Below, one piece after another: positions 35,992 through 45,164 of a stretch of DNA of 64,000 bases; within the stretch, counting starts at the first letter, position 1, and each line of letters starts with the position of its first letter. The position numbers were made by a program, and so were the translations under genes. The DNA is from Spirochaetia bacterium (GTDB lineage: Bacteria; Spirochaetota; Spirochaetia; Sphaerochaetales; Sphaerochaetaceae), in the NCBI GenBank assembly GCA_022482625.1, contig JAKVOU010000001.1:186001-250000 (forward strand). The letters run 5' to 3'. The notes below the pieces were generated by a model, which saw only the letters and a list, made by a program, of their open reading frames with translations, had not been told where the DNA came from and made no database searches.

Positions 35992-36286
35992 AAAATTGTC
36001 GAACATACATCCAGGCGAAATCCTTCTGGAGGAATTTTTGAAACCGTTGCATATATCAGCATACAAATTGGCAAAAGAAATCAACATTCCTCAGACAAGG
36101 ATATCAGATATAATCCATGGAAAAAGAAGGATAACGGCGGATACTGCATTGCGATTGTCACGTTTTTTTGGAACTTCGACGAAGTTCTGGTTAGGCCTGC
36201 AGGATGCATATGATGTTGAGGAAGAAGGACGTAAGCATTCAAAAGAGCTTGAAAAGATACAGAGATATGTGTCTATGTTAGCATAA
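35960..36286 (+). CDS. higA: HigA-type antitoxin (XRE DNA-binding)
   Basis: The protein contains the HigA hallmark SNIHPGEILLEEFLKPLHIS and an XRE helix-turn-helix (YKLAKEINIPQTRISDIIHGKRRITADTALRLSRFFGTS). The ATG at 35960 gives 108 residues, but most HigA proteins start next to SNIHPGE, so TTG 35996, five bases after the higB stop, is a good alternative. It appears intact although its toxin is broken. Confidence 0.88.
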   Translation: MKSESLITTDEKLSNIHPGEILLEEFLKPLHISAYKLAKEINIPQTRISDIIHGKRRITADTALRLSRFFGTSTKFWLGLQDAYDVEEEGRKHSKELEKIQRYVSMLA

Positions 36287-36335
36287 TATTTCTTTGTTCA
36301 AAGCTTTTACAGTGTCGTATTGCTGTGCTGCTAAA

Positions 36336-36390
36336 ACAAAGCAAAAGGATTGTAACGGAAAGAAGTTGAAATGTAATTCTTTTGCTTTGT
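36336..36390 (+). terminator. Stem-loop after higA, probable terminator
   Basis: ACAAAGCAAAAGGATT (36336-36351) pairs with AATTCTTTTGCTTTGT (36375-36390) with one G-T pair and a 23-base loop. The tail has no long T-run, so termination is likely but not certain. The rest of 36287-36647 is AT-rich without genes. Confidence 0.5.
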
Positions 36391-36647
36391 CTTGAAATAA
36401 ATGCTTTTACTTGATTTCAGCCTGATTCTTTTTTTGCTTTTGTAGAATATACCTATACTGTTTCTTATCAAGTAGATCAATGTATTTTCTAGAACGAATA
36501 ATTCTTTATATAAATGAAATTATATAGTATATTTTTGAAAATTTATCTAACTATTGAACAATATGCAGTATGTATAATGAACAATTTGCAATATATAAAT
36601 TGAACAATTTGTCATATTTGGTTATGCTGAAGTGAGAAGGAATATAT

Positions 36648-37880
36648 ATGGAACTAATAAAAAGATGGGCGATTGAACGGGTATGTATATATCTCAGAGT
36701 TATGAGAATTGTGTCCATTGAAGGACCTAGACAATCTGGGAAAACAACACTTGGAAAACAGATGTTGGATTCATCTGATGCTTTTTTCAATTTGGATATT
36801 GCTCAGCTGCGAGCAATAGCAGAAAATGACAAGATTACTTTTTTTTCTTTACTTCAGGGACATTTTCCTTCAATGATTGATGAAATACAGAAAGTCACTT
36901 CACTGATTTCTGAATTGAAGGCTAGGGTAGATGAGAATCCAATAAAAGGACAATTCTTGATTACAGGATCTACAAATATTCAATCAATGCCTAGTGTCAG
37001 GGAAAGTCTTGCTGGTAGATTAGGTGTAGTAAGACTACATACGCTGAGCCAGGGTGAAATAGCAGGCAGCAACAACAACTTCCTGAATTGTGCATTCAAA
37101 GAGAAGTTTAAGACTTCCAGTTTGTCCTGTAGCAAGCAGGCAGTTGTAAAGAATGCGCTTATCGGAGGATATCCAGAACCTTTGCAAATGAATGCAGAAG
37201 AACGTAACATTTGGTTCAATTCTTATATTTCCAGAATTTTCCAACGGGATCTAAAAGATATTTCCCATATCACCCGAATCAATAAACTTGTTGATCTAGT
37301 TTATATATCCGGCTTGTGGTCGAGCAAATATCTCAATACCACACAACTGGCAGCAAGACTTGGAATTTCAAGGAATACGTTGTATGCATATTTCAATGTA
37401 CTTCAACAGCTCTTTCTTGTTGACTCTGTGCCTGCATGGACAAAATCGCCTTACAAGCGCATAGGAAAAATTCCAAAGATTTTTCTGACTGATACCGGTT
37501 TGCTTTCTTATCTCAACAAATGGGATGATTCTGTAATATATGACGGAGATTCCTGTGGTAAGCTCATAGAATCCTTTGTTTTTCATGAACTTTCCGTGAT
37601 GGTCGATTTGGAATTGAATGCCAAGCTGTATCAGGTCCGAGATAACGTAGGGCATGAAATTGATTTTCTCATTGAACAGGCAGATGGGAGTTTGCTTGGA
37701 ATTGAGGTAAAGGCAAGTGAAACTATCGGGGATAAAGATTTTAAGTCCCTTAGATGGTTTGCTGATACCCAGGTGAATCCAGGAACCAATTTTACCGGTA
37801 TTGTACTGTATTGTGGTCCATATACCTATAAAAAGGATGAACACCTTTTTGCAGTATCAATGGCAAGGCTATGGACGTGA
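36648..37880 (+). CDS. AAA_14/DUF4143 ATPase 1
   Basis: A 410-residue protein: Walker A SIEGPRQSGKTTL (about 23-35), Walker B FPSMIDEIQ, sensor-like ITGSTN, then a winged-helix-like region (NTTQLAARLGISRNTLYAYFNVLQQLFLV) and a DUF4143 tail with a nuclease-like core (HEIDFLIEQADGSLLGIEVKAS; Glu-Asp and Glu-x-Lys residues). The family is common in anaerobes and spirochaetes, with poorly known function. AGAAGGA precedes the ATG. The tail keeps the residues of a PD-(D/E)xK-like fold. Confidence 0.9.
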   Translation: MELIKRWAIERVCIYLRVMRIVSIEGPRQSGKTTLGKQMLDSSDAFFNLDIAQLRAIAENDKITFFSLLQGHFPSMIDEIQKVTSLISELKARVDENPIKGQFLITGSTNIQSMPSVRESLAGRLGVVRLHTLSQGEIAGSNNNFLNCAFKEKFKTSSLSCSKQAVVKNALIGGYPEPLQMNAEERNIWFNSYISRIFQRDLKDISHITRINKLVDLVYISGLWSSKYLNTTQLAARLGISRNTLYAYFNVLQQLFLVDSVPAWTKSPYKRIGKIPKIFLTDTGLLSYLNKWDDSVIYDGDSCGKLIESFVFHELSVMVDLELNAKLYQVRDNVGHEIDFLIEQADGSLLGIEVKASETIGDKDFKSLRWFADTQVNPGTNFTGIVLYCGPYTYKKDEHLFAVSMARLWT

Positions 37881-37952
37881 TATCTATCTGAGATAATGCC
37901 TCTGTCAAAAATGTTTAGGTTTTTACAATATCTATACACGCTAACAACAATA

Positions 37953-37987
37953 TATAAAAGTGTCAAAATTATATTGACACTTTTATA
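37953..37987 (+). repeat. Inverted repeat AAGTGTCAA-N7-TTGACACTT, copy 2
   Basis: TATAAAAGTGTCAA (37953-37966) faces TTGACACTTTTATA (37974-37987) across AATTATA, ending 26 bases before the next ATPase gene. The position suggests an operator in its promoter. Confidence 0.65.
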
Positions 37988-38013
37988 GTATAATGACAAA
38001 ATAATATGCACAT

Positions 38014-39300
38014 ATGGAATTACTTGAACAAGATATCAAACAGATAGTATTGGACAACCAGCAACTTGTAGTACAGAACAGTTTCTTTCGACGTGAACTG
38101 CGGGTTGAACGGTTGCCAAGGAAGGCAACAATCATTACAGGTATACGCCGTGCAGGGAAAAGCGTCTACATGATGCTTTATCTCCAATCGTTGGTTGCCA
38201 ATGGCGTTTCATCTGAAAATTTTTGTATCTTGGATTTTTCAGATGATCGGTTGTATCGTTTGCGGTCAGAAGAGCCCTCTGTCATTGCAGACAGCTATTA
38301 TGCGCTTTTTCCTGAGAAAACCAACGAAAAAGTATATTTCTTTTTTGATGAGATTCAATATCTACATCATTGGCAACTGTTCGTCAATCGTCTGCAGACT
38401 ACCCGTAACTGTGAAGTAAATATTACTGGCTCTTCTGCAAAGTTGCTAGTCAAGGAAATATCGACGGAATTTGGGGGCAGGAGCCTGTCCTGGGAACTCT
38501 TTCCTTTTTCTTTCTCTGAATTTGTTGCGACAAAAGGAAAACAGTACAATTTACCCGACTTTGACCATATGACAAGCGATGATAGCAACTATTGTCGCAG
38601 TTGGTTCAGGACATACATGAAGATTGGAGGTTTCCCTGAAAGTCTGATGATCCAGAACGAAAGAACCCGTATCCGATTTCTTCAGGATATTGCGCAATCT
38701 GTAGTCTTCAGAGATGTGATACAGCGATACCGCGTTACAGATACCAATGCAATTCTTCGTCTCATGCAGATGTTGCTGAATCAGATGGGAGGATTGACTT
38801 CGTTGAGGAAGCTGAAGCAACGGATGGCAGGTGAACGATATCGGATTTCCATTGAAATGATACGGCAGGCAATTATCTATTTTGAAGATGCCTATCTGTT
38901 GTATCCTGTAGAAATCTTCAGCTTGAACAGTGCCGTCAGGTCAAATAATCCTAAAAAAATCTATTGTGTAGACCATGCGCTTGCCATGTCCATTTCAGAA
39001 AAACTTACTCCCGATTATGGTAAAATACTCGAAAATATTGTTTTTATCTATCTACGGCATTATACAGATAGAATCTACTATGCAAGGACCAAACATGGCA
39101 GGGAGATAGATTTTGTGACAATGGCTTCAGGTACGGTTATGAGCGAGCATACTTCTGTCCATTTGTGGCAAGTCTGCTATGAACTTGATGATATTGATAC
39201 CTTGAATCGTGAACTTGAGGCATTGAAAGATGTTGAGAACAGCTATGTCATTTCCAAGGCCACTATTGTCACCTATGATACGGAAGGATATCCGATATGA
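38014..39300 (+). CDS. AAA_14/DUF4143 ATPase 2
   Basis: 428 residues with Walker A TGIRRAGKSVYM (about 44-55), Walker B VYFFFDEIQYLHHW, NITGSSAKLL, and a C-terminal DUF4143 region with YARTKHGREIDFVTMASG. It is only distantly similar to ATPase 1. No good Shine-Dalgarno site is seen at the ATG. It is preceded by the inverted repeat at 37953. Confidence 0.9.
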   Translation: MELLEQDIKQIVLDNQQLVVQNSFFRRELRVERLPRKATIITGIRRAGKSVYMMLYLQSLVANGVSSENFCILDFSDDRLYRLRSEEPSVIADSYYALFPEKTNEKVYFFFDEIQYLHHWQLFVNRLQTTRNCEVNITGSSAKLLVKEISTEFGGRSLSWELFPFSFSEFVATKGKQYNLPDFDHMTSDDSNYCRSWFRTYMKIGGFPESLMIQNERTRIRFLQDIAQSVVFRDVIQRYRVTDTNAILRLMQMLLNQMGGLTSLRKLKQRMAGERYRISIEMIRQAIIYFEDAYLLYPVEIFSLNSAVRSNNPKKIYCVDHALAMSISEKLTPDYGKILENIVFIYLRHYTDRIYYARTKHGREIDFVTMASGTVMSEHTSVHLWQVCYELDDIDTLNRELEALKDVENSYVISKATIVTYDTEGYPI

Positions 39301-39435
39301 AGGAACTTTGAAAATTGACATTATTCCAGCATGGAAGCTCCTGTTGGATAAAAGGAAAAATGATGATTTTGTGTAGCAGGTCTCTAATTTATTTCAAGAA
39401 CATATAGCTGACAACAAATCAATAGAGAGATGTAT

Positions 39436-40188
39436 CTATTTGCTACGGGTATATCTACAAGTGGGATAGTTTGAGCATCCGTAAAACTTACCAAATCTGC
39501 CGTTTCGTTCAACTAAGGTTCCTCCGCATCTGGGACAGACCAAAGGAGCTTCTTTCCATTGACGAAATCGTGCCTGTTGATTGATTTGATGTACATGCTC
39601 TGATTTGGTAACCTTATTTTTATTGATGTAGAAAAGTATGTCCTGTCTGATTTGTCTGATCTGTTCAATGGACAGACAAGGGGTGATACTGCTGCATGTG
39701 ATGGTTTGGATAAGCTCGTTTCCATATATGACCGGTGTATGGGCATATATGTTTTTGAATTTTGCACTACCAACAAAAACAACAATAGGGTAGTAAGGGA
39801 TCTGTCTGAAATCTGAAAGAATAGTTTTTAGTGCATAAACATGGGCCAAGTTTTGTCTTATTGGGTTTCTAAATTGATTTTTCTCTTTATAAATGATTTG
39901 ACTCCAATATTCGGAAGCTTCACTGCCATAAATCCAACCTTTATAGTTTTTAGTCTCAATGACGAAGATTCCATAAATTGAAATGACTATGTGATCGATT
40001 TGGCTACTCCCATATTTTGTTTGGAACAGCAAGTCATTTAGGACAAGATATTCATCTTTATCAAGTTGCTTCAAACTCCTTGCAATCCAAGATTCTCCTT
40101 TGGAACCTTTTTTTGTAGGGCTGGAGATTGAAAACAATGGAAAGAAAATGATAATAATAATGAACGTAAGTATCAAAACACTTTCCAT
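39436..40188 (-). CDS. NERD nuclease-related protein with topoisomerase-type zinc finger
   Basis: 250 residues: an N-terminal membrane helix (about 4-22), a NERD domain with the nuclease-like core [28 protein letters not shown] (Asp and Glu-x-Lys of a PD-(D/E)xK fold), and a C-terminal four-cysteine zinc finger (CPRCGG ... [12 protein letters not shown]). Such proteins occur in defence regions. It lies on the opposite strand to its neighbours. Confidence 0.88.
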   Translation of the reverse strand: MESVLILTFIIIIIFFPLFSISSPTKKGSKGESWIARSLKQLDKDEYLVLNDLLFQTKYGSSQIDHIVISIYGIFVIETKNYKGWIYGSEASEYWSQIIYKEKNQFRNPIRQNLAHVYALKTILSDFRQIPYYPIVVFVGSAKFKNIYAHTPVIYGNELIQTITCSSITPCLSIEQIRQIRQDILFYINKNKVTKSEHVHQINQQARFRQWKEAPLVCPRCGGTLVERNGRFGKFYGCSNYPTCRYTRSK

Positions 40189-40718
40189 ATTATCCTAGAA
40201 ACTCCCTGTCTATGAGTAACGCATGATGTACATTACGGAATAAAAAATAGTGTTTATTCCATAAATCCAAAAGATGCTTTCTTGATTATCAGATATTTCA
40301 CTTAAATTCGCAAGTTGCGTTGATGTAATAACTTTGATTTGTACTTTATTCAGATTTAGGTTCAGGTCAAGTGTTTTGATTCTGTAATCAATTCAATCAA
40401 TATAGCAGGGAATGACTTGGTTGAAATTATAAAAAGTTATTCTGTTGTCTTTTTGCAAAACTTTTTCGTTCAGTTCTTGTGCATATTGGGAAAACAAGGA
40501 GACCTTGTAGAAATGGGAAATGATTTCCATGGATACTATATAGCACATCATAGAATTTTTGTATGCCAGTATAAGTGAGCAAATAATGTTAATTATTTTT
40601 CAAAAAAATATACTAATTTAAGCTTATAATCCTATTTTAGCTAATAAAATGAGAAAATATCTCATTCTTCTTGCATTTATTTTGTTTTCGATAGATACTG
40701 TCTACAAGAGGTGAGATT
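40189..40718. other. AT-rich intergenic stretch, nothing recognised
   Basis: I find no ORF with a ribosome site, no clear hairpin and no repeat. It separates the NERD gene from the RloA-type operon and presumably carries the promoter for the latter. Confidence 0.4.
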
Positions 40719-42014
40719 ATGTTGTTGCAGTTTCGTTTCAAGAATTTCAAATCCTTTCAGGAAGAAGCTGTCCTTGATATGACGGCAACGGGAATATCTG
40801 AGTTATCAAATCATGTTGTCAATCTAGGAAAGGGAAAAATACTACCGGTATGTTCAATATTCGGTGCCAATGCCAGCGGAAAGTCCAATGTGCAGCAAGC
40901 TTTTGAGTATATGACAGATCTTGTTCTGAATTCCTTTGCCTTTGGAGATAGCAAAGAAAATGATGTTGAAAGACAACATGATTCATTTCCTGTTCCGCCG
41001 GTTTTTGTATTTTGTTCAGATAAAGATAAATGCAGAGAAAGTGAATTTGAAGTATTTTATGTTGATCATAAATCATGTAAGACCATAAATTATGGTTTCA
41101 GTGTCGATGATGAAGGTGTCATTGAAGAATGGTTGATTGAGACGACCAAGGGAGGTCGGAGCAAACATGAAATCATCAGCAGGGACCGTAAGGAAAATGT
41201 CCTGGACTTGGATGAGAAATTTATTCCAAAAGAGCAAATTGCAAATTTAAAGGCGTCTTTGGAAAAAGAAACTTTGGTGGTTTCCTTAGGGGCAAAACTG
41301 AAGGTAAGAAAATGTAAGGATGTCAGAGATTGGTTCTTGGGCAATGAGATTATTGATTATGGAGATTCAGAAGAAAATTTTTTTCGTTCACGCCTTCTTC
41401 CAAGAAATTTTGACACGAAAGAAGTGCAGGACCAAGTTGTTGCTTTTTTATCGACATTTGATGAATCAATCAAAGGTTTCAAGGTCGAGAAGCATCCTTC
41501 AAAGACACGAAAAAATGCTGTCAACTATCATGTGTTTTCTCTTCATGAGGCTGTGGATAGTAAAGAACTCATTCCAATCGAGCTAAGTGATGAGTCCTCA
41601 GGTACGTTGAAGATGTTCTCCTTATATGTACCGATGATTAAGATTTTGCAGTCTGGAGGAATCCTATTCGTTGATGAACTGAATGCTAAGCTGCATCCTT
41701 TGTTGGTACGTAATATCGTTCTGACTTTTGCAAACGAAGAGACAAATCCGAATCACGCACAATTGCTTTTCAGCACCCATGATACGTGGTATCTGTCGAA
41801 CAACCTTTTCAGAAGAGATGAAATCTGGTTTACAGATAAGGATGAGAAAGGAAGGAGTACCTTGTATTCCTTGGCAGAATTCAAATGCAACGGAGAAAAG
41901 ATCAGGAAGGATGAACAGTATCAGAAGAATTATCTGCTTGGTAAGTACCATGCTATTCCGACTATCAAGACAATGAGACTGATTTTTCCTGATTTGGCGG
42001 ATGATGAAGGATAG
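40719..42014 (+). CDS. rloA: RloA-like AAA ATPase (SMC/ABC-type) of an RloAB pair
   Basis: 431 residues: starts LLQFRFKNFKSFQEEAVLDM, Walker A FGANASGKSNV (about 44-54), an ABC-type signature SDESSGTLKMFSL and Walker B GGILFVDELNAKLHP, then a switch His (LLFSTHDTW). It resembles RloA/AAA_15 proteins that pair with RloB beside type I restriction genes. AGAGGTGAG precedes the ATG. The partner starts eight bases after its stop. Confidence 0.85.
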   Translation: MLLQFRFKNFKSFQEEAVLDMTATGISELSNHVVNLGKGKILPVCSIFGANASGKSNVQQAFEYMTDLVLNSFAFGDSKENDVERQHDSFPVPPVFVFCSDKDKCRESEFEVFYVDHKSCKTINYGFSVDDEGVIEEWLIETTKGGRSKHEIISRDRKENVLDLDEKFIPKEQIANLKASLEKETLVVSLGAKLKVRKCKDVRDWFLGNEIIDYGDSEENFFRSRLLPRNFDTKEVQDQVVAFLSTFDESIKGFKVEKHPSKTRKNAVNYHVFSLHEAVDSKELIPIELSDESSGTLKMFSLYVPMIKILQSGGILFVDELNAKLHPLLVRNIVLTFANEETNPNHAQLLFSTHDTWYLSNNLFRRDEIWFTDKDEKGRSTLYSLAEFKCNGEKIRKDEQYQKNYLLGKYHAIPTIKTMRLIFPDLADDEG

Positions 42015-42022
42015 GGGATGTT

Positions 42023-42665
42023 ATGACTAAACACAAGCATACCGGTATTCCTAGGGCTCGTACAGTTTGCACAAAAGAACCTGCGTTGGGTTATTATGTG
42101 ATATTCACGGATACTGAAGCAACTGAAACTTGTTATTTCCGAGGCTTGAGAGATAGCCTGAATACTGACGGTAAACGGGAAATTACAATCAAGGTATTTG
42201 ACAATATCAAAACAGAAAAACTGGTAAACAACTGTTTGGAAAAAATCAGTGAGAATCCTCAGTTTGCAGTTCCTTGGATTGTATTTGACCGGGACAAAGT
42301 TCCTGCTTTCGATGCTATTATTGCAGATGCGAAAGTTCATGATATTCATGTCGGTTGGTCCAATCCTTGCTTTGAAGTATGGCTGTATGGATATTTTGGT
42401 ACATTGAATGGTGTTGAAGATTCTGTTCAGTGTTGCAGACAATTTGGAGAGAAATTTAAAAAAGTTACTCACAACGAATATGTCAAAAGTAAAAAGACTA
42501 TATGGGCTGCTTATTCGTTATGGTGATGAGGAACAGGCTGTCGACATTGCAAAGCGACAATTTGAACGATTAGGTTCATCTTGTAAAGAATGCTCTGAAA
42601 TGTATCCTTGTACTGCTGTTTTTCCTTTGATTGAAGAAATAAAATCAAAATGTCATTCTGAGTAG
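42023..42665 (+). pseudogene. rloB: RloB-like nuclease partner, one-base frameshift
   Basis: The first part (to about residue 158) matches RloB, with a C-terminal segment VFDRDKVPAFDAIIADAK ... GWSNPCFEVWLYGYF typical of the Toprim-like family. After THNEYVKSK the frame runs into TGA at 42524, while the family ending (RLYGLLIRYGDEEQAVDIAKRQFE ... MYPCTAVFPLIEEI) continues in the next frame. One A too many in the five-A run at 42491-42495 explains it; removing it gives 213 residues. Either the pair is disabled or the base is an assembly error. Confidence 0.82.
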
Positions 42666-43004
42666 TGATAGAGTAGTCAAAAACGAAAGTTATAGTATGG
42701 TTTATTATAATTAAACTACTATAATCAATCCTACAAACGTGAATTCACGTGTTTTACTGATAATTTTACCTTTTATCGCAGGGGTATAAATAAAAATTTA
42801 CATTGCGGTTTGTTTTTGTTGGTAGTATGCTTAATCAATGTTGCATGAATAGTTTCTATCAAGATTCATTGGAGAAAAACAATATCCAAGTGAAGTTTCT
42901 ATTACATGTTTTTGATGTGATAGAAATGATAGGAATATTTTACTGTTTTTCTGCATGAAAGAAAAGAAGCAACAAGAATTATGTATACCTGAAAGGAAAA
43001 CAAA
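42666..43004. promoter_or_regulatory. Intergenic region before the type I R-M genes, with a 14-bp palindrome
   Basis: The perfect palindrome ACGTGAATTCACGT (42737-42750) is the only clear structure in this AT-rich gap. It could be an operator for the restriction-modification genes. No promoter stands out. Confidence 0.4.
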
Positions 43005-45164
43005 ATGACCGATAACCGGAAGGAACAGGAAAGAGCTGAATTACACCGTACAATCTGGGGAATTGCAAATGATTTACGGGGAAGTGTTGATGGTTGGGAC
43101 TTCAAACAATATGTGCTTGGAATGTTATTTTATCGCTATATTTCGGAAAATCTTTCAAATTATATCAATAACAATGAACATGATGTTGATGGCAACGTCA
43201 GTTTTGACTATGCGAAAATTTCTGATACAGAAGCTGAACCAACTCGTAAGGAACTTGTAGAAACCAAGGGGTTTTTCATCTTACCAAGCCAACTTTTTGA
43301 GAATGTTCACAAAAAGGCTGCAGGAGATGACAATCTCAATGAAACTCTTGATGCTATTTTCCAAAGCATTGAAAATTCTGCACAAGGGACTGCCAGCGAA
43401 GAAAATTTCAAGGGGTTGTTCGCTGATATGGATGTCAACAGCAACAAGCTTGGTAGTTCCGTAAAAAGAAGGAATGAGAAGCTTGTCAAGCTTATGGATG
43501 GCATTGCCGAGATGAAACTTGGTAATTTTCAAGATAATACGATTGATGCCTTTGGTGATGCATATGAGTATCTGATGGGTATGTATGCTTCCAATGCAGG
43601 TAAAAGCGGTGGTGAGTATTTTACTCCTCAGGAAGTTTCTGAATTGCTGGCACGCATAACCATCGTTGGAAAAACTGAGGTGAACAAGGTCTATGATCCT
43701 GCATGTGGTAGCGGTTCACTTCTATTGAAATATGCCAAGATACTTGGAAAGGAAAATGTTCGTGATGGTTTCTTTGGACAGGAAATAAATCTCAGTACCT
43801 ACAATCTCTGTAGAATCAATATGTTTTTGCATGACATCGACTATGACAAGTTTGATATAGCTAATGCTGATACTCTTATTGATCCTAAGCATTGGGATGA
43901 TGAACCTTTTGAGGCTATTGTTTCCAATCCTCCGTATTCGACAAAATGGGCAGGAGACAGTAACCCTCTCTTGATAAATGATCTTCGATTTGTACCAGCA
44001 GGTGTATTGGCTCCAAAATCCAAAGCTGATTTAGCATTTATCATGCATGCTTTATCATGGCTTGCGACAAATGGTACCGCTGCAATTGTCTGTTTTCCTG
44101 GCGTCATGTATAGAGGAGGAGCGGAACGAAAAATAAGAAAGTACTTGATTGATAACAATTTTATTGATTGCATTATCCAACTTCCAAGCAATCTTTTCTT
44201 TGGTACTACCATTGCTACGTGCATCATGGTCTTGAAAAAATCGAAACCAGAAAACAGTACGCTGTTCATTGATGCTTCCAAGGAATTTGTCAAGGTTACA
44301 AACAGCAACAAGTTGACTGAGGACAATATCAAGAAAATTCTTGATGCATTTACAACTCGAAAGGAAGAACATTATTTCTCACATGTGGTCAAGAATAGTG
44401 AAATTCATGACCAAGATTATAATCTTTCTGTTACCACATATATTGAACAAGAAGATACCAAGGAAAAAATTGATATCGTAGCATTGAATGCGGAGATAGA
44501 TCAGATTGTAGCAAAAGAGCAAGTACTTCGTGATGAAATAGCCAAGATTATATTGTTTTTCCCAAAATACCAGTCTAAACAAATACAAAGGATGACCTTT
44601 GAAGAAATTACAGCGCAAAATATTGGAGGAGGAACTCCCTCAAAATCAAATCCTTCTTATTGGCATGGAAACATTTTGTGGGCATCAGTTAAAGATGTAG
44701 TAAGGGAAGGAAAGTTTTTGAACAGGACTTTAGATACCATAACAGAAAAAGGCCTTAACAATAGTTCTTCTAACTTAGTGCCAAGAGGGTGGTTAATTAT
44801 GTGTACTCGAATTAATCCCGGTTTATGTTCAATAGCAAATAAAGAAGTTGCAATAAATCAGGATTTACGAGGAATAAGTTTTAAACCATTTGTTTTGACA
44901 AAATTTATTTATTACTATTTTCAAACTTTATCTCTTGCAGGAAACGGAACGACCGTAAAAGGAATTTCCCTTAAAGAATTGAATCAATTAGAAATTCCAA
45001 TTCCACCTTTACCTGAACAACAACGTATTGTTTCCATCCTTGATCGTTTTGATGCTCTCTGCAATAACATTACCAAGGGCTTACCGGCTGAAATTGAAGC
45101 ACGTAAGAAACAGTATGAATACTATAGGGATAAGCTTTTGACTTTTAAGGAATTAAAGAAATGA
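43005..45164 (+). CDS. hsdM: Type I methyltransferase HsdM fused to a half-HsdS
   Basis: Residues 1 to about 515 form a complete HsdM: HRTIWGIANDLRGSVDGWDFKQYVLGMLFYRYIS, SAM-binding DPACGSGSLLLKYA (about 229-242), catalytic NPPY (about 308-311), and the usual tail NAEIDQIVAKEQVLRDEIAKII. Without a stop it continues into one target-recognition domain (MTFEEITAQNIGGGTPSKSNPSYW...) and the HsdS conserved helix region (LPEQQRIVSILDRFDAL). A normal HsdS has two such domains. The ATG has GAAAGG upstream; the stop overlaps hsdR by four bases. Confidence 0.93.
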   Translation: MTDNRKEQERAELHRTIWGIANDLRGSVDGWDFKQYVLGMLFYRYISENLSNYINNNEHDVDGNVSFDYAKISDTEAEPTRKELVETKGFFILPSQLFENVHKKAAGDDNLNETLDAIFQSIENSAQGTASEENFKGLFADMDVNSNKLGSSVKRRNEKLVKLMDGIAEMKLGNFQDNTIDAFGDAYEYLMGMYASNAGKSGGEYFTPQEVSELLARITIVGKTEVNKVYDPACGSGSLLLKYAKILGKENVRDGFFGQEINLSTYNLCRINMFLHDIDYDKFDIANADTLIDPKHWDDEPFEAIVSNPPYSTKWAGDSNPLLINDLRFVPAGVLAPKSKADLAFIMHALSWLATNGTAAIVCFPGVMYRGGAERKIRKYLIDNNFIDCIIQLPSNLFFGTTIATCIMVLKKSKPENSTLFIDASKEFVKVTNSNKLTEDNIKKILDAFTTRKEEHYFSHVVKNSEIHDQDYNLSVTTYIEQEDTKEKIDIVALNAEIDQIVAKEQVLRDEIAKIILFFPKYQSKQIQRMTFEEITAQNIGGGTPSKSNPSYWHGNILWASVKDVVREGKFLNRTLDTITEKGLNNSSSNLVPRGWLIMCTRINPGLCSIANKEVAINQDLRGISFKPFVLTKFIYYYFQTLSLAGNGTTVKGISLKELNQLEIPIPPLPEQQRIVSILDRFDALCNNITKGLPAEIEARKKQYEYYRDKLLTFKELKK

